Positions 6,460 through 6,887 of a DNA stretch of 6,887 bases are shown here, in pieces. Under the pieces are notes generated by a model, which did not search any database, was not told the origin of the DNA, and saw only the letters and a program-made list of their open reading frames with translations. The DNA lies in contig JAVXND010000106.1 in assembly GCA_036645955.1 (NCBI GenBank), positions 1 to 6,887 of the forward strand, read 5' to 3'. The translations under genes and the position numbers were made by a program. Every line of letters starts with the position of its first letter. Position 1 is the stretch's first letter. The DNA comes from Limiplasma sp036645955. GTDB taxonomy: Bacteria > Bacillota > Clostridia > Christensenellales > Aristaeellaceae.

Positions 6460-6887
6460 ATGAAAAAGCTTCTGGTGACCCTTTTGGCGCTTGTGCTTCT
6501 GCTTGGCGCAACCCCTGCAATGGCTTCCAATGCCGACGTGTCTGGCAAGGTGGTTATCTATACCTCCATGTATCAGGACGTTTGCGACATGATGAGCGAG
6601 GCGCTCAAAACCGCATTTCCCAACTGTGATGTAGAATTTTTCCAAGGCGGCACAGGCATCCTGCAAACCAAGCTCGCAGGCGAGATGGAAAGCGGAAAGC
6701 TTGGCTGTGATATGCTGATGGTTGCGGAACCCGCGTATGCGCTGGAGCTGAAGGAAGGCGGATGGCTGCATGCGTATCTAAGCGAAGCACGCAACAACAT
6801 GCGTTTTGATTTTGACCCGGATGGCTACTGGTATTGTGTGCGCGTGTGCTCCATGGGTCTTGCATACAACCCTGAAATGTTTAAAAA
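6460..6887 (+). CDS. ABC transporter substrate-binding protein, iron(III)-type family (5' part only)
   Basis: The first 142 residues of an exported periplasmic-binding-protein-like receptor are present; the gene continues past the window edge. Residues 1-22 form a signal peptide: MKK, a leucine-rich core, then TPAMA with a likely signal peptidase I cut after A22. The mature part opens with GKVVIYTSMY (29-38), the first strand of the extracellular solute-binding fold. GGTGILQTKL (63-72) and CDMLMVAEP (83-91) follow, and GLAYNPEMF (133-141) matches the AYNP motif of the Fe(III)/AfuA-FutA-like group (COG1840 type). Substrates in that broad family include ferric iron, thiamine and phosphonates, so iron is only the leading guess. 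There is no lipobox cysteine, which is unusual for a solute receptor in a single-membrane bacterium, and the visible mature part has five cysteines (42, 56, 83, 126, 130). Permease and ATPase genes would be expected just downstream. Confidence 0.85.
   Translation, partial: MKKLLVTLLALVLLLGATPAMASNADVSGKVVIYTSMYQDVCDMMSEALKTAFPNCDVEFFQGGTGILQTKLAGEMESGKLGCDMLMVAEPAYALELKEGGWLHAYLSEARNNMRFDFDPDGYWYCVRVCSMGLAYNPEMFK

Noticed and set aside
6322..6771. Longer minus-strand frame extending upstream of the 30-residue ORF to 6771
   Set aside because: The extension runs antisense to the receptor gene and across its promoter; only the last 30 codons have an independent start and ribosome binding site.

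Overview
The window looks like chromosomal DNA from an anaerobic, Clostridia-like member of the Bacillota. The grounds are strong AGGAGG-type ribosome binding sites, SigA-like promoters with TATAAT boxes, an intracellular GH13 enzyme of neopullulanase type, a clostridial-style hexameric glutamate dehydrogenase, and a portal-protein remnant resembling those of phages of Gram-positive hosts. This is a judgement from sequence features; no marker gene fixes the genus.

Layout. Positions 1-413 hold a decayed HK97-type phage portal gene, with one change of frame and two internal losses, marking the edge of an old prophage. Its own promoter (480-508) then drives a cytoplasmic alpha-amylase/neopullulanase-like GH13 gene (546-2333), followed after 39 bases by recF (2373-3494), probably in the same transcript. 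A separate extended -10 promoter (3556-3583) drives the glutamate dehydrogenase gene gdhA (3629-4969). That gene ends at a perfect 19-bp stem terminator (4983-5030), which it shares with the convergent gene 5045-6184 (minus strand), an N-acetyl sugar amidotransferase of the WbpG/PseA/WbuX type. The intergenic stretch 6185-6459 contains two divergent promoters and a possible 30-residue basic small protein on the minus strand. The window ends inside an exported ABC-transporter substrate-binding protein of the iron(III) type (6460 onward).

How the genes work together. They do not form one pathway: starch or maltodextrin breakdown, recombination repair, ammonia assimilation, surface-sugar amidation and solute uptake sit side by side as separate transcription units. 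I see no convincing undescribed system. The points most worth checking are recF away from its usual dnaN/gyrB neighbours and behind an amylase gene, the shortened C-terminus of that amylase, the solitary sugar amidotransferase without HisH/HisF-type partners in view, and the small basic ORF that overlaps the amidotransferase promoter. No tRNA, rRNA, CRISPR array or insertion sequence was recognised.
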